From Arcticibacter svalbardensis MN12-7 (GTDB taxonomy: Bacteria > Bacteroidota > Bacteroidia > Sphingobacteriales > Sphingobacteriaceae), in contig NZ_AQPN01000063.1 of the NCBI RefSeq assembly GCF_000403135.1, positions 1-64,000 on the forward strand: a DNA stretch of 64,000 nt. Reading direction: 5' to 3'. Position numbers and translations under genes: made by a program. The notes beneath the pieces were generated by a model. The model saw nothing but the letters and a program-made list of their open reading frames with translations, made no database searches and was not told where the DNA came from. This document shows positions 63,739 through 64,000 of this stretch, in pieces. Numbering within the stretch: position 1 is the stretch's first letter; each line of letters starts with the position of its first letter.

Positions 63739-64000
63739 TTAATTAGGTGGTGCAATAAAAGTTGTTTCTATATTTTCAAGTACCTTACCGGCAGACAGCA
63801 CTTGCAGTTTGATGTCTGATTTATACGATTTTATATTTTTGATATCCTGTATAATGAAAAAGGTAATCTTCATACTAGCACCCTTTTTCAGCTCTTCCGG
63901 CTTGGTAATATACTGAATTTGTGTACCAGGGCCATGTGGTACTACCTGAAATTTGATCGACTGACTTGTCCGGTTATAAAACTCCGCATTATATAAATTA
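63739..64000 (-). CDS. ccoG: Cytochrome c oxidase accessory protein CcoG/FixG, C-terminal part (cut by window edge)
   Basis: The minus strand from the right edge is open for 86 codons and reads LYNAEFYNRTSQSIKFQVV, HGPGTQIQYITKPEEL, ending ETTFIAPPN and stop (63739-63741). This is the immunoglobulin-like C-terminal domain of CcoG/FixG, the polyferredoxin needed for cbb3 oxidase copper insertion. The start lies outside the window, so the ferredoxin part is not visible. The order ccoG, ccoH, SafE is standard for Bacteroidetes cbb3 clusters. Confidence 0.88.
   Translation of the reverse strand, partial: NLYNAEFYNRTSQSIKFQVVPHGPGTQIQYITKPEELKKGASMKITFFIIQDIKNIKSYKSDIKLQVLSAGKVLENIETTFIAPPN

Noticed and set aside
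1-64000. CRISPR arrays, rRNA and tRNA genes
   Set aside because: I looked for regular direct repeats with spacers, T-loop GTTCRA patterns with matching acceptor stems, and rRNA-like blocks and found none. A tRNAscan or Rfam search would be decisive.

Overview
The window is a chromosomal segment of a member of the Bacteroidota, most likely Sphingobacteriales (Pedobacter/Solitalea-like). This rests on low G+C, promoters of the Bacteroidetes type (TAnnTTTG at -7, TTG at -33), weak Shine-Dalgarno signals, and family-typical genes (DUF4293, YceD-rpmF-plsX-fabH-accB-accC, DUF3347, FKBP lipoproteins, a RhaI/FGGY/aldolase-SDR/LutABC rhamnose set). I saw no rRNA, tRNA or CRISPR array.

Layout. 1-621 is the right end of an IS66 element cut by the window edge. 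718-2535 holds a secreted NUC1-type nuclease and a short DUF805 remnant. 2.7-8.0 kb: ahcY, pdxJ, gcvP. 8.1-12.1 kb (minus): a porin (frameshifted in its signal peptide), a small membrane protein, a SulP anion transporter and a beta-carbonic anhydrase. 12.5-17.6 kb: ABC half-transporter, sucD, aconitase. 17.8-22.7 kb: polysaccharide deacetylase, a TolC-HlyD pair without a pump gene, a GpsA-like dehydrogenase, a YtxH-like protein. 22.8-27.6 kb: DEAD-box helicase, DUF4293, truA, GNAT, M42 peptidase. 27.7-29.8 kb: FKBP lipoproteins and a small barrel-like protein. 29.9-37.1 kb is a long minus-strand housekeeping run (pdxA, yceD, rpmF, plsX, fabH, accB, accC, tatC, rpiB). 37.3-44.9 kb: rsmA, a 2-hydroxyacid dehydrogenase, trehalose-6-P synthase/phosphatase, GH15, a GntR regulator. 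45.0-49.5 kb: OFA-family transporter, pflB, pflA. 49.7-56.7 kb: a decaying L-rhamnose to L-lactate to pyruvate locus. 57.0-58.3 kb: a DUF3347 / HYC_CC_PP-like metal-related pair. 58.4-64 kb: an oxygen-response block with a FixL-like heme-PAS kinase, a receiver-CRP fusion regulator, a stand-alone LDH-like domain, hemN, and cbb3 oxidase maturation genes (SafE, ccoH, ccoG) running off the right edge.

How it works together. The most interesting story is the oxygen circuit. The kinase keeps every heme-pocket residue of rhizobial FixL at the right spacing, and its partner fuses the FixJ-like receiver directly to a FixK/FNR-like DNA-binding module. Three promoters in the window (OFA transporter, pflB, and the LDH-like/hemN operon) carry a TGA-N6-TCA dyad centred exactly 36.5 nt upstream of the last base of TAnnTTTG, the geometry of a class II CRP/FNR activator. 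No other promoter I could place has it. I infer that the fused regulator switches on fermentation, formate or monocarboxylate transport and anaerobic haem synthesis at low oxygen.

The second story is gene decay. In the rhamnose locus the isomerase and kinase genes are joined by an internal deletion and then broken by an amber codon and a frameshift. rhaT is a truncated remnant, lutA has a one-base deletion, and the aldolase-dehydrogenase, lutB and lutC remain open. Three of the lesions are one-base losses in A/T runs, so sequencing error must be excluded for those.
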